From positions 1-5,539 of the forward strand of contig JAJYAR010000210.1 of NCBI GenBank assembly GCA_021779435.1: a DNA stretch of 5,539 nt. Direction: 5' to 3'. Source of the stretch: a bacterium (lineage in GTDB: Bacteria > Verrucomicrobiota > Verrucomicrobiae > JAJYAR01). Position 1 is the first letter of the stretch. Each line of letters begins with the position of its first letter. The notes beneath the pieces were generated by a model. It saw only the letters and a program-made list of their open reading frames with translations. It was not told the DNA's origin and did no database searches. Shown piece after piece: positions 1-5,240 of the stretch. The position numbers and the translations under genes are program-made.

Positions 1-75
1 GCGGGGCCGGCACGCCTAGGTTGGCGCTCTGCGAAGACGTAGAGACGCCTCGTCGGACCACGATTGGCGGTAGTA

Positions 76-106
76 TTGGGGTAGGGCCGGACCGCTGGGC
101 CGGCCG
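76..106 (+). repeat. Dispersed GC-rich repeat, solo arm
   Basis: These 31 bases are identical to 5106-5136, and bases 80-106 are the reverse complement of 5214-5240. The core reads GTAGGGCCGGACCGCTGGGC followed by CGGCCG. At the right end of the window the same core occurs as two opposed arms about 80 bp apart; here only one arm is present. It lies in non-coding DNA downstream of the SET-domain gene. It looks like part of a dispersed chromosomal repeat family; no protein-coding or transposase content is associated with it. Confidence 0.75.
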
Positions 107-149
107 CGGCACGGGGCGTGGTGGCCAACGCTGCTGCTCGCGTTCGGAT

Positions 150-241
150 GTAGGTTGCGAGCTGGCTCGCAACGTTGCGCGGCGAGCGCGCAACCTACAC
201 GGAGCAGCGGACCCGCGCACCAGCGCGCGCAACCTATCGCG
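150..241. repeat. Hairpin-rich REP-like repeat
   Basis: The segment opens with GTAGGTTGCG (150-159) and its exact reverse complement CGCAACCTAC lies at 189-198. A further copy, CGCGCAACCTA, is at 226-236. Inside are two adjacent hairpins: GTTGCGAGC/GCTCGCAAC (154-162 with 165-173) and GTTGCGC/GCGCAAC (174-180 with 188-194). This architecture is that of REP-type palindromic elements. The rightmost copy overlaps the end of the minus-strand SET gene and provides its TAG stop (234-236). In the transcript of that gene the hairpins would lie just after the stop, so they could protect or end the mRNA, though no U-tract follows. Confidence 0.75.
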
Positions 242-758
242 ATGCGGGTCGTTTCGAAATGCGCCTGGCGCGCAGAAGCCGTCGCAGGCGCCATCTCTGC
301 CACGCGCTCACGATGTAGCCCGGGCAGCGCGGCGCGCCGCAGCGGCAGGGGTGCATCGCCCAATTGCCCAGCGGGAAGCCATAGTCGAACGTCAGTTCCT
401 CGCCCGGTTCGATGTCGCGGCGGGCGACGATCCAGATGTGGCCGCGGATCGTGTGGGCGTCACAGTTCGGCTTGCACGAGTGGTTGATCAACCTCGCGGG
501 GTTCCTGCCCGTGCGGCCATCCAGGTCGTGGCGGCTGTTCAGGTTGAAGATGTAAACGCATCCATCGCCGCCGCGCGCCACGCGACGCAACCGGGCCTGC
601 TCGCGTCGCCTGGCCTCCGTCTTGGTGATCCGCTCTCCGGTGTATTCGACGATGCGTGTGCCCATCGGGATCGCGCACGCGGCGAGGACACCGCGGCCGT
701 GAATGGCGGATGTGGTGATGCGTATCCAGCGGCTGTTCTTTGGTGGCTTGCTTCGCAC
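234..758 (-). CDS. SET domain protein-lysine N-methyltransferase
   Basis: Small (174 aa) stand-alone SET domain protein, expected to transfer methyl groups from S-adenosylmethionine to lysine side chains of a protein; the substrate is unknown. Visible motifs, numbered from the chosen start: GRG at 21-23 and EYTGERI near 38-44 in the N-terminal SET half, the cofactor/knot motif NHSCKPNC at 92-99, ELTFDYGF at 121-128 with the catalytic-site tyrosine, and a post-SET cluster CRCGAPRCPGY at 138-148. C95, C138, C140 and C145 can form the usual post-SET zinc site. The tail (about 150-174) is strongly basic. The start is a GTG at 758-756, chosen because similarity to the family begins right after it. 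The same frame is open up to base 1043, but that stretch lacks family motifs and crosses a palindromic repeat. No convincing ribosome binding site is seen. Transcribed divergently from the SRPBCC gene. Confidence 0.85.
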   Translation of the reverse strand: MRSKPPKNSRWIRITTSAIHGRGVLAACAIPMGTRIVEYTGERITKTEARRREQARLRRVARGGDGCVYIFNLNSRHDLDGRTGRNPARLINHSCKPNCDAHTIRGHIWIVARRDIEPGEELTFDYGFPLGNWAMHPCRCGAPRCPGYIVSAWQRWRLRRLLRARRISKRPASR

Positions 759-1020
759 AGGGTCGGGAACTGATGGCCTTCCCGCGGCGATCCGCAAGAA
801 GCGAAGGGGCGCGTGCGCTGCGAAACGCCAAGCCCCGGGGTCAGCGACCCCGGCTACAACAAGGCGGTCGAGTGTGACGGTTTGGTGTACGGGGAGGCCG
901 TGCAACAAATCCGCGCCAGGCCCGGCACCGTGTGCGCGGGCGTCGGTCCGTAGCAGGCCCACGATTGCGGGAGCCGCGGCGCGTTTGCCGGGCGGATCGT
1001 GGAGGCAACTGAATAATGTC
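759..1020. other. Divergent intergenic region
   Basis: This stretch separates the minus-strand SET gene from the plus-strand SRPBCC gene and must carry both promoters. I could not identify convincing -35/-10 pairs for either. It holds one palindromic repeat (832-859) and a GGAGG at 1001-1005, 15 bases before the SRPBCC start codon, which is longer than an ideal Shine-Dalgarno spacing. Open frames crossing it on both strands show no family motifs. Confidence 0.5.
832..859 (-). repeat. Palindromic REP-like element, copy 1
   Basis: The stem CCGGGGTC (835-842) pairs with GACCCCGG (846-853) across a three-base loop, flanked by CTACAA. Read on the minus strand it begins TTGTAGCCGGGGTC, which matches the element at 3539-3566 (opposite orientation) with differences mainly in the loop. 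It sits in the divergent intergenic region. This is a dispersed palindrome family, not a terminator of a known gene, because no gene ends here. Confidence 0.7.
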
Positions 1021-1488
1021 ATGGAAACTGTCGAACAATCCATCGAGGTCGAAGCTCCGGCCGAAGTCGTTTACAACCAGTGGACCCAATTCGAGGAATT
1101 TCCCCGCTTCATGGAGGGGATCGAGGCGGTGCATCAGCGGGACGCCAAGCGGCTTCATTTTGTCGCGAAGATTGGCGGGAAGAGGGAGGAATGGGACGCC
1201 GAGATACTGGAACAGATTCCCGAGCAGAAGATCTCGTGGCGCGTCGTTTCGGGTAAGCCCAACGAAGGCACGGTGTTCTTCGACAAGGCTCCGGACGGGA
1301 AGACGATCGTGCGCGCCGCCATCGCGTTCGAGCCGCAGGGCGTGGTGGAAAAAGCCGGGGCCATGTTCGGGATTGTGGACGCGCGCGTGAAGGGCGACCT
1401 CAGGCGGTTCAAGGAGTTCATCGAGAGTCGCGGGCACGAGACAGGCGCGTGGCGTGGCGAGATCCACGCGGGCCACGTCGAACCGTAA
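1021..1488 (+). CDS. SRPBCC family protein (cyclase/dehydrase-like)
   Basis: A 155-aa protein of the START/SRPBCC helix-grip fold (polyketide cyclase/dehydrase type). Family members form a deep hydrophobic pocket and bind lipids or other hydrophobic ligands; the ligand here is unknown. The diagnostic features are an N-terminal strand VEQSIEVEAPAEVVYNQW, then FEEFPRFMEGIEAV around 24-37, a central EEWDAEI..IPEQKISWR block near 57-75, the GxVxF-like strand GTVFFDKAPDGKT (84-96), and a C-terminal helix with VKGDLRRFKEFIESRG (about 125-140). It ends with a charged HETGAWRGEI tail typical of this subgroup. The ATG at 1021 is chosen because the family's similarity begins there; GGAGG lies 15 bases upstream. 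No signal peptide or membrane helix is visible, so it is probably cytoplasmic. A hairpin 14 bases after the stop separates it from the chaperone operon. Confidence 0.88.
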   Translation: METVEQSIEVEAPAEVVYNQWTQFEEFPRFMEGIEAVHQRDAKRLHFVAKIGGKREEWDAEILEQIPEQKISWRVVSGKPNEGTVFFDKAPDGKTIVRAAIAFEPQGVVEKAGAMFGIVDARVKGDLRRFKEFIESRGHETGAWRGEIHAGHVEP

Positions 1489-1501
1489 GGACGGACGGTC
1501 G

Positions 1502-1529
1502 GGCCCGTGCGCCCATTTGCGCGCGGGCC
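1502..1529 (+). terminator. Possible terminator-like hairpin after SRPBCC gene
   Basis: GCCCGTGCGC (1503-1512) pairs with GCGCGCGGGC (1519-1528) with one T-G wobble and a six-base loop; the flanking G1502-C1529 can extend the stem. It starts 14 bases after the SRPBCC stop. No T-tract follows, so intrinsic termination is uncertain. The right arm overlaps the candidate -35 box of the next gene. Confidence 0.35.
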
Positions 1530-1544
1530 GACCTGGGTTAGACT
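1517..1544 (+). promoter_or_regulatory. Candidate sigma70-type promoter of the chaperone operon
   Basis: TTGCGC (1517-1522) and TAGACT (1539-1544) are separated by 16 bases. TAGACT keeps the T-A-x-x-x-T pattern of a -10 box. Transcription would begin around 1551, only a few bases before the ATG at 1554, so the mRNA would be leaderless or nearly so. This agrees with the absence of a Shine-Dalgarno sequence before that ATG. The evidence is motif position only. Confidence 0.4.
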
Positions 1545-1553
1545 ACCGGCCCT

Positions 1554-2543
1554 ATGCCGGTTCAGTTCAAAGATTACTACCAAATCCTTGGCGTGCCGCG
1601 TGACGCGAGCCAGGAGGCGATCAAGAAGGCTTTCCGTGCGCTCGCCCGGAAGTACCACCCGGACATCGCGAAGGACAAGAAGGCCGCCGAGCAGAAGTTC
1701 AAGGAGATCAACGAGGCCAACGAGGTTCTCAGCGATCCCGAAAAGCGCCGGAAGTACGACGAACTCGGTGCCGACTGGCAGTCGGGCGCCTATGCGGGAG
1801 GTCCGCAGGCCGGCGGGCGGTGGTCTGGGACGGGACCCGATTATGAGTTTCACTTCGGCGGCACCGGCTACAGCGATTTCTTCGAGCAATTCTTCGGGAG
1901 GGCGCAGCCGAGCGGCGGGTTCGACAACATTTTCCGGAACGCAGGTCGGGGGATGAACGGGCGCGGCGCGACGGCGGCCGAACCCGGCTCCGACATCGAA
2001 GGCGAGATCCTGGTCACCCTCGACGAGGTGCTTCACGGTTCGGTGCGGCGAGTGTCGCTGAAGCGGACCGATCCGCGCACAGGCGAGCAGGAGACGGAGT
2101 CGTTTCAGGTTCGGATTCCCGCGGGCGCGCAGGAAGGCCGGCGGATCCGTGTTCCCGGCAAGGGTGGTCCGGGCTCCGCGGGTGGCGAGCCCGGCAACCT
2201 GTTTCTGCGGGTGCGGATCGCGGCGCATCCGGACTTCCGGATCGACGGCTCGGACCTGTATCATGAACTTGAACTCGCCCCCTGGGAGGCGGTGCTGGGC
2301 CGGGAGGTCCTGGTGCCGACGCTGAGCGGGAGGATCAAGCTGCATATCCCGCCGGGGACCGACAATGGGCATCAGCTCCGGGTGCGCGGCCACGGGCTGC
2401 CGCGCGCCGGGACTGACGAGCGTGGCGATCTTTATGTCGTCGCCCGGATCCGGGTGCCCACCGCAGTGACCTCACAGGAGCGAGCTGCCTGGCAGGAGCT
2501 TCAGCGTATCTCGCATTTCAAACCACGAGAGGAACACGGATGA
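1554..2543 (+). CDS. cbpA: CbpA-type DnaJ co-chaperone (J domain, DnaJ C-terminal domains)
   Basis: A 329-aa Hsp40 that should stimulate the ATPase of DnaK and deliver unfolded clients to it in the cytoplasm. An N-terminal J domain spans about residues 6-71 ([11 protein letters not shown] at 35-37 in [23 protein letters not shown]). A Gly/Phe-rich linker follows at about 80-145 ([13 protein letters not shown]). Two DnaJ C-terminal beta domains follow (about 148-225 and 226-305), with the conserved LTLEE-like segment [11 protein letters not shown] and [19 protein letters not shown]. The CxxCxGxG zinc-finger repeats of DnaJ proper are absent and the protein has no cysteine, so it is the CbpA/DjlA-independent type II class; E. 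coli CbpA is of similar size (about 306 aa). It is followed by a thioredoxin gene overlapping by ATGA and then by a CbpM-like gene, which supports the cbpA name. No ribosome binding site precedes the ATG; a promoter 10 bases upstream suggests near-leaderless expression. Confidence 0.92.
   Translation: MPVQFKDYYQILGVPRDASQEAIKKAFRALARKYHPDIAKDKKAAEQKFKEINEANEVLSDPEKRRKYDELGADWQSGAYAGGPQAGGRWSGTGPDYEFHFGGTGYSDFFEQFFGRAQPSGGFDNIFRNAGRGMNGRGATAAEPGSDIEGEILVTLDEVLHGSVRRVSLKRTDPRTGEQETESFQVRIPAGAQEGRRIRVPGKGGPGSAGGEPGNLFLRVRIAAHPDFRIDGSDLYHELELAPWEAVLGREVLVPTLSGRIKLHIPPGTDNGHQLRVRGHGLPRAGTDERGDLYVVARIRVPTAVTSQERAAWQELQRISHFKPREEHG
2527..2532 (+). promoter_or_regulatory. Ribosome binding site of the thioredoxin gene
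   Basis: GAGAGG lies within the last codons of cbpA and is seven bases before the thioredoxin ATG at 2540. The ATG shares bases with the cbpA stop (ATGA), so translation of the two genes is probably coupled. It fixes the thioredoxin start. Confidence 0.65.
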
Positions 2544-3142
2544 AAACCGCCGAAGTCGATGTCCGCGGGGTGATCGTCACCTGCCCGCGCTGTGACCAGC
2601 AAAGCAGGCTGCCCTTCGAAAAGCTCGGTCATCGGGCGAAGTGTCCGCGCTGCGGCTCCGCACTGCACGCGCCGGCGGCGCCGCTCCAAATCGATGATGA
2701 GGAGACGTTCAGGGAGCTCGTGATGCGTTCCGAGCTGCCGATGATGGTGGATTTCTGGGCCTCGTGGTGCGGTCCGTGCAGTCTCGTGGCGCCCGAGGTC
2801 GCCCGCGTCGCCGAGGAGGAGGCGGGGCGCTGGCTCGTCGTCAAGGTGAGCACCGAGGACCTGCCGACGGTGGCGGGCCGTTTTGAGATATCGGCGATCC
2901 CCACGTTGGTGCTCCTCAGGAATGGTCGGCAACTTGCCCCACATCGGGAGCGATGCCGGCGACCGCGATGCGGCAGCTGCTCCGCGAAAACGAGCAATGA
3001 CGCGGAATGGCGGGTGCGCTTTGAACCGCCGGTCGCCCGGGATGTCCTGAGTGGGAGGAGAAAGAACGATGACGCCCGCACTCGAGTACTATGCCGTCCA
3101 GACCTTCGCCCCGGCCGACGAAGGCTTCTACAGTTTGGATGA
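2540..3142 (+). CDS. trxC: TrxC-type zinc-ribbon thioredoxin, frameshifted near its C-terminus
   Basis: A cytoplasmic thiol-disulfide reductase of the thioredoxin-2 type. An N-terminal zinc ribbon has CPRC at 15-18 and CPRC at 35-38. The thioredoxin fold follows from about residue 50, with [10 protein letters not shown] (active-site cysteines 77 and 80) and the cis-proline motif AIPT at 119-122. The open frame is 200 aa, but family similarity stops at about codon 133 (NGRQLA). From there this frame yields an Arg/Cys-rich tail that overlaps the next gene by 74 bases. The expected last strand and helix ([18 protein letters not shown]) are encoded in another frame at 2944-2997 and end with TGA at 2998-3000. 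Restoring one base in the C run at 2937-2940 gives a normal protein of about 153 aa (E. coli TrxC has 139). As read, the product is probably misfolded or the sequence has an error. The start overlaps the cbpA stop (ATGA) with a good ribosome binding site. Confidence 0.85.
   Translation: MKTAEVDVRGVIVTCPRCDQQSRLPFEKLGHRAKCPRCGSALHAPAAPLQIDDEETFRELVMRSELPMMVDFWASWCGPCSLVAPEVARVAEEEAGRWLVVKVSTEDLPTVAGRFEISAIPTLVLLRNGRQLAPHRERCRRPRCGSCSAKTSNDAEWRVRFEPPVARDVLSGRRKNDDARTRVLCRPDLRPGRRRLLQFG
2939..3000 (+). pseudogene. Displaced C-terminal end of the thioredoxin
   Basis: Read in the frame starting at 2941, these bases encode [19 protein letters not shown] and then TGA. The glycine followed by A-M-P and an amphipathic helix matches the last beta strand/alpha helix of TrxC proteins (E. 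coli TrxC has G-A-V-P at the same place). The preceding part of the gene is in a different frame, ending at GCC 2936-2938. The shift corresponds to one missing base (or two extra), most simply in the CCCC run 2937-2940. With this end the gene stops 68 bases before cbpM and no longer overlaps it. Confidence 0.8.
3053..3060 (+). promoter_or_regulatory. Ribosome binding site of cbpM-like gene
   Basis: GGGAGGAG lies eight bases before the ATG at 3069. It settles the start: an in-frame GTG at 3051 would place the ribosome binding site inside the coding region and add six residues without family support. Confidence 0.75.
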
Positions 3143-3374
3143 AGCCGCGCACCTGGCTGGTTTGCCCAGGCATTTCGTCGCCGTTTGCTGCAAGCACGGA
3201 CTCGCCACGCCGAAGGTCGATGCCTCCTACGGCGGGCTCTTCTTCAATGCCCACGATATCGCCTCGTTGCGGCGAATCGCGTACCTGCACGGCGAGCGCG
3301 GCGTGAACCTGACCGGCATCAAGATCATCCTCGAGCTGATGGACGAGATCGAGCGCCTGCAGGGAACGCCGTGA
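3069..3374 (+). CDS. cbpM: CbpM/HspR-like MerR-family chaperone modulator
   Basis: A 101-aa protein with one MerR-type helix-turn-helix (about residues 20-62: [31 protein letters not shown]) followed by an H-D-I..L-R-R-I segment and a C-terminal helix GVNLTGIKIILELMDEIERLQ. The N-x-x-G-I-K-x-I-x-E-L helix is shared by CbpM (which binds the J domain of CbpA and inhibits it) and by HspR (a repressor of dnaK operons). Position at the end of a cbpA operon favours CbpM; the short length and lack of a C-terminal extension also fit. DNA binding cannot be excluded, and the protein might autoregulate the operon. It has a strong ribosome binding site. It starts 68 bases after the corrected thioredoxin stop. 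The pair CC at about 38-39 is unusual next to a thioredoxin gene and might be redox-active, but this is speculative. Confidence 0.82.
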   Translation: MTPALEYYAVQTFAPADEGFYSLDEAAHLAGLPRHFVAVCCKHGLATPKVDASYGGLFFNAHDIASLRRIAYLHGERGVNLTGIKIILELMDEIERLQGTP

Positions 3375-3409
3375 GCGGCGGCCGCCTGACGCGAAGTGGC
3401 GTGGGCCCC

Positions 3410-3471
3410 GGTGGAACCCGTTGTCCCCAACGGGTTCTCGGAAAAGCGCGCTAGGGACAGCGCGCTCCACC
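3410..3471. repeat. Cloverleaf-like double-hairpin repeat
   Basis: An outer stem GGTGGA (3410-3415) pairs with TCCACC (3466-3471). It encloses a perfect ten-base stem GAACCCGTTG/CAACGGGTTC (3414-3423 with 3428-3437, loop TCCC) and a second stem AGCGCGCT/AGCGCGCT (3445-3452 with 3459-3466, loop AGGGAC). Two bases of the outer stem compete with the inner stems. The three-stem shape is more elaborate than a simple terminator and resembles dispersed palindromic units of the REP class. In the cbpM transcript it would lie 35 bases after the stop. Confidence 0.75.
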
Positions 3472-3487
3472 TGAACTGGCCCAGGCC

Positions 3488-3507
3488 CCGGCCTGTGCGC
3501 AGGCCGG
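3488..3507. repeat. Perfect palindrome hairpin
   Basis: CCGGCCTG (3488-3495) pairs with CAGGCCGG (3500-3507) around the loop TGCG. It lies 16 bases after the cloverleaf-like repeat and before the next palindrome. No T-tract follows. Confidence 0.6.
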
Positions 3508-3538
3508 TTGCACCCATGCGGGGGAATGCGACGCCTCT

Positions 3539-3566
3539 TTGTAGCCGGGGTCCGCAGACCCCGGGC
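3539..3566 (+). repeat. Palindromic REP-like element, copy 2
   Basis: TTGTAGCCGGGGTC starts the unit; the stem CCGGGGTC (3545-3552) pairs with GACCCCGG (3557-3564) around the loop CGCA. It matches the inverted copy at 832-859, and similarity continues on the right as a C/T-rich TTCGC-GGCG stretch. It lies between convergent genes. Confidence 0.7.
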
Positions 3567-3675
3567 CTTGTTCGCGGCGCCCAGCCCTTCGACGCAGCGA
3601 GCGGTCACACCCTTCTTCGGACGGACCGCCAGTGGATCATATCCTGGAACCTGGAACGGGGGCCGCTCCGCGGCT

Positions 3676-4764
3676 TCATGGTGTTGGCGCGGTGAGTTCG
3701 TCCGTGACGGCGACGGGGCCGGCGGCGGTCGCGGCGGCGGAGTCGATCCGGTTGCGGGTGGCGGTGTCCGGCACGGAGCCGCGCAGCACCACGGAGTCAC
3801 CGCGTGCCATCACCTGGACGTTCAGCTGCCTCAGGTTCGGATCGCCATCGAAAGCGCCGCGGACGGCCTGGGCCGCGGTGATGGCGCGCGGACTCGCCGA
3901 AACCGGCGGCGTGGCGGGGCCGGTCGGGGAAATCTCCTTCGTTGCGATGGCCTCCTGCGGCGTCATGCGGACGATCCCGTTTGTCGGCTGACGTGAATCC
4001 GCGAACTGGTTGCCTGTCATGAGCGGGGCTGTCGTAAGGTCAGCGATTTTGACGTCGAAGGTATAGCCGGCTGAGTCGGCGGATTGGAGCCGCGAGAGCG
4101 GGATGGCGAAGTCCTCCGAGCTGATCTCGAAGGGATTGAACATCGGGTTCATGTCGATGTACGGCACGCGTTCCGGCGTGAGGGTAATCCAGGCATCCCG
4201 AACGTATCCAATTCGTCCGTTCGTCTGCGAGTAGATGTTGTCGCGCAGCATTGCGTTGAACGAGAGCAGCCGGTCGTTCGGGCGCGGCGCCTCGTCCAGG
4301 GGCGTGTTGAACGCCTGCGCGATGCGTGCCGTGTTCTGCTCGTTGCTGAGGAAGGTCTCCCGTCCGCCCTTGATCGCCGGCACGGCGAAGAACTGCGCCT
4401 TCGTGAGCGGAATGTGCGCGCGGACGTCCCTGAAGGTGATGGCGGTCGCCGGGACGGCGCGGGTCTCACCGCGGAGCTCGAGGAGGCCGCCGGTCATGAT
4501 GATGACATATGCGACACGGCCCGGCGGCGTGGCATCGAAGACAAAGTCGACGACATCGCCGACTTTCTGGCGATCGCTCGAAATGACGTCGGTGCCGATC
4601 GAATCGCTCGCGCGAAAGACGGTGACGGGGACGGTGGCGTTGGGCCGGTCCACCGGCGCCGCGGATGAACTCAATGGATTGTCGGCCGCAAACTCGGTCG
4701 CATGCGCAAAAGCCGCGAAGAACCCGAGGGTGCCGACGGTTGCGACGAATCTTAGCGTTTTCAT
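3676..4764 (-). CDS. Secreted PRC-barrel and BON domain protein
   Basis: A 362-aa protein with a signal peptide: MKTLR, a hydrophobic stretch FVATVGTLGFFAAFA and a likely cleavage after A-H-A (residue 22). It is therefore exported, probably to the periplasm. A PRC-barrel-like domain covers about 48-130 (ASDSIGTDVISSDRQKVGDV, then AYVIIMTGGLLELRGETRAVP). A second, similar unit is at about 172-245 (NGRIGYVRDAWI, DFAIPLSRLQ). After a Pro/Ala-rich linker (about 276-293) a BON domain ends the protein (about 294-357: AAQAVRGAFDGDPNL, VVLRGSVPDTATRNRI). BON domains are thought to bind membranes or ligands; PRC barrels are protein-interaction or stress-associated modules. The precise function is unknown. 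The ATG at 4764 is chosen for the signal peptide; the frame stays open to 4860. There is no close Shine-Dalgarno sequence. It is the only gene in its transcription unit seen here. Confidence 0.85.
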   Translation of the reverse strand: MKTLRFVATVGTLGFFAAFAHATEFAADNPLSSSAAPVDRPNATVPVTVFRASDSIGTDVISSDRQKVGDVVDFVFDATPPGRVAYVIIMTGGLLELRGETRAVPATAITFRDVRAHIPLTKAQFFAVPAIKGGRETFLSNEQNTARIAQAFNTPLDEAPRPNDRLLSFNAMLRDNIYSQTNGRIGYVRDAWITLTPERVPYIDMNPMFNPFEISSEDFAIPLSRLQSADSAGYTFDVKIADLTTAPLMTGNQFADSRQPTNGIVRMTPQEAIATKEISPTGPATPPVSASPRAITAAQAVRGAFDGDPNLRQLNVQVMARGDSVVLRGSVPDTATRNRIDSAAATAAGPVAVTDELTAPTP

Positions 4765-4921
4765 GGTCGCGCAACGTCGCGGACGCGCCTTTCCACGCAA
4801 CAGGCGGCGGCGGCTGAATTGCAGGAATTCGGCATCCGAAAAGACGGGTGCCAATGCCACAGGATGTTGGCTGAGCGTGGATAGGGACGGCGTGCCGCGG
4901 GAAAACGTCGAACCTGAATAC

Positions 4922-5114
4922 CGAAGGACGCGAACGAGCGAATTTTGTCACAGAGGCCACAGAGGCCCAACCCGAGCCGAGCCGGAGGCTCGCGCGACAA
5001 CTCTCACCCGCGCGAAACAGTGCGAAGCGCGAGATTGGGCTGCCACCGGTCAAGGTATTCTCTGTGAGCTCTGTGTCCGAGCTCCTTGCCCTCTGTGTCA
5101 CTGCCTTGGGGTAG
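4922..5114. repeat. Long direct repeat, copy 1
   Basis: This 193-bp unit is repeated at 5276-5467 with scattered differences and one single-base deletion. It contains near-terminal inverted repeats CACAGAGGCCACAGAG (4949-4964) and CTCTGTGAGCTCTGTG (5060-5075), complementary at 14 of 16 positions, and an internal GAGCC/GGCTC hairpin near 4975-4994. There is no open frame typical of a transposase. It resembles a MITE-like or large palindromic chromosomal repeat; it ends in TTGGGGTAG, which continues into the 31-bp dispersed repeat. Confidence 0.8.
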
Positions 5115-5136
5115 GGCCGGACCGCTGGGCCGGCCG
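5106..5136 (+). repeat. Dispersed GC-rich repeat, left arm
   Basis: Identical over 31 bases to 76-106. Its bases 5110-5136 are the exact reverse complement of 5214-5240, so the two arms could form a 27-bp stem with a 77-base loop. It follows directly from the first long direct repeat, sharing TTGGGGTAG with it. Confidence 0.8.
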
Positions 5137-5213
5137 TATGCCTTCCGCGCCCTTCGCGGTTGGCGCGGTCCATTCCTCTCCGAAACCCGGCGCTTCGTAC
5201 TCTTCGTTGCAGG

Positions 5214-5240
5214 CGGCCGGCCCAGCGGTCCGGCCCTACC
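5214..5240 (-). repeat. Dispersed GC-rich repeat, right inverted arm
   Basis: Exact reverse complement of 5110-5136 and of 80-106. The enclosed 77 bases include CGCGCCCTTCGCGGTT (5146-5161), which is the reverse complement of 5271-5286 with one mismatch, so inverted repetition extends beyond the arms. There is no coding content between the arms. Confidence 0.8.

Larger units (their letters stand above)
3375..3675. other. Convergent intergenic region with hairpin cluster
   Basis: The cbpM-like gene ends at 3374 on the plus strand and the PRC-barrel gene ends at 3676 on the minus strand, so transcription converges here. The region holds three separate palindromic repeats (3410-3471, 3488-3507, 3539-3566) and a small GCCGC/GCGGC hairpin at 3662-3674 just past the PRC-barrel stop. 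No canonical T-tract follows any stem. No coding signal is seen in 3567-3661. Confidence 0.6.

Noticed and set aside
21..773. Long plus-strand open frame opposite the SET-domain gene
   Set aside because: It is Arg/Ala-rich without family motifs and runs antisense to a gene with complete SET motifs; high GC content makes such shadow frames common.
703..1020. N-terminal extension of the SRPBCC gene to an upstream ATG
   Set aside because: The added residues lack family similarity, run through a palindromic repeat and overlap the divergent SET gene.
759..1043. N-terminal extension of the SET-domain gene
   Set aside because: The extra codons cross the palindrome at 832-859 and overlap the SRPBCC start; family similarity begins only after the GTG at 758.
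1155..2393. A 412-codon minus-strand open frame
   Set aside because: It is antisense to the SRPBCC and cbpA genes, which both have clear domain motifs; its own translation shows none.
3001..3142. Arg-rich C-terminal tail of the thioredoxin as a genuine new domain
   Set aside because: The expected thioredoxin end is intact in another frame, and the tail overlaps the ribosome binding site and start of the cbpM-like gene, so it is best explained by a frameshift.
3069..3374. Classical metal-sensing MerR regulator
   Set aside because: It lacks the long dimerisation helix and metal-binding loop of full-length MerR proteins; the short C-terminal helix fits CbpM/HspR.
4795..4850. Sigma54-type promoter (TGGCAC) upstream of the PRC-barrel gene
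   Set aside because: The -12 GC element is not found at the required spacing from the GG.
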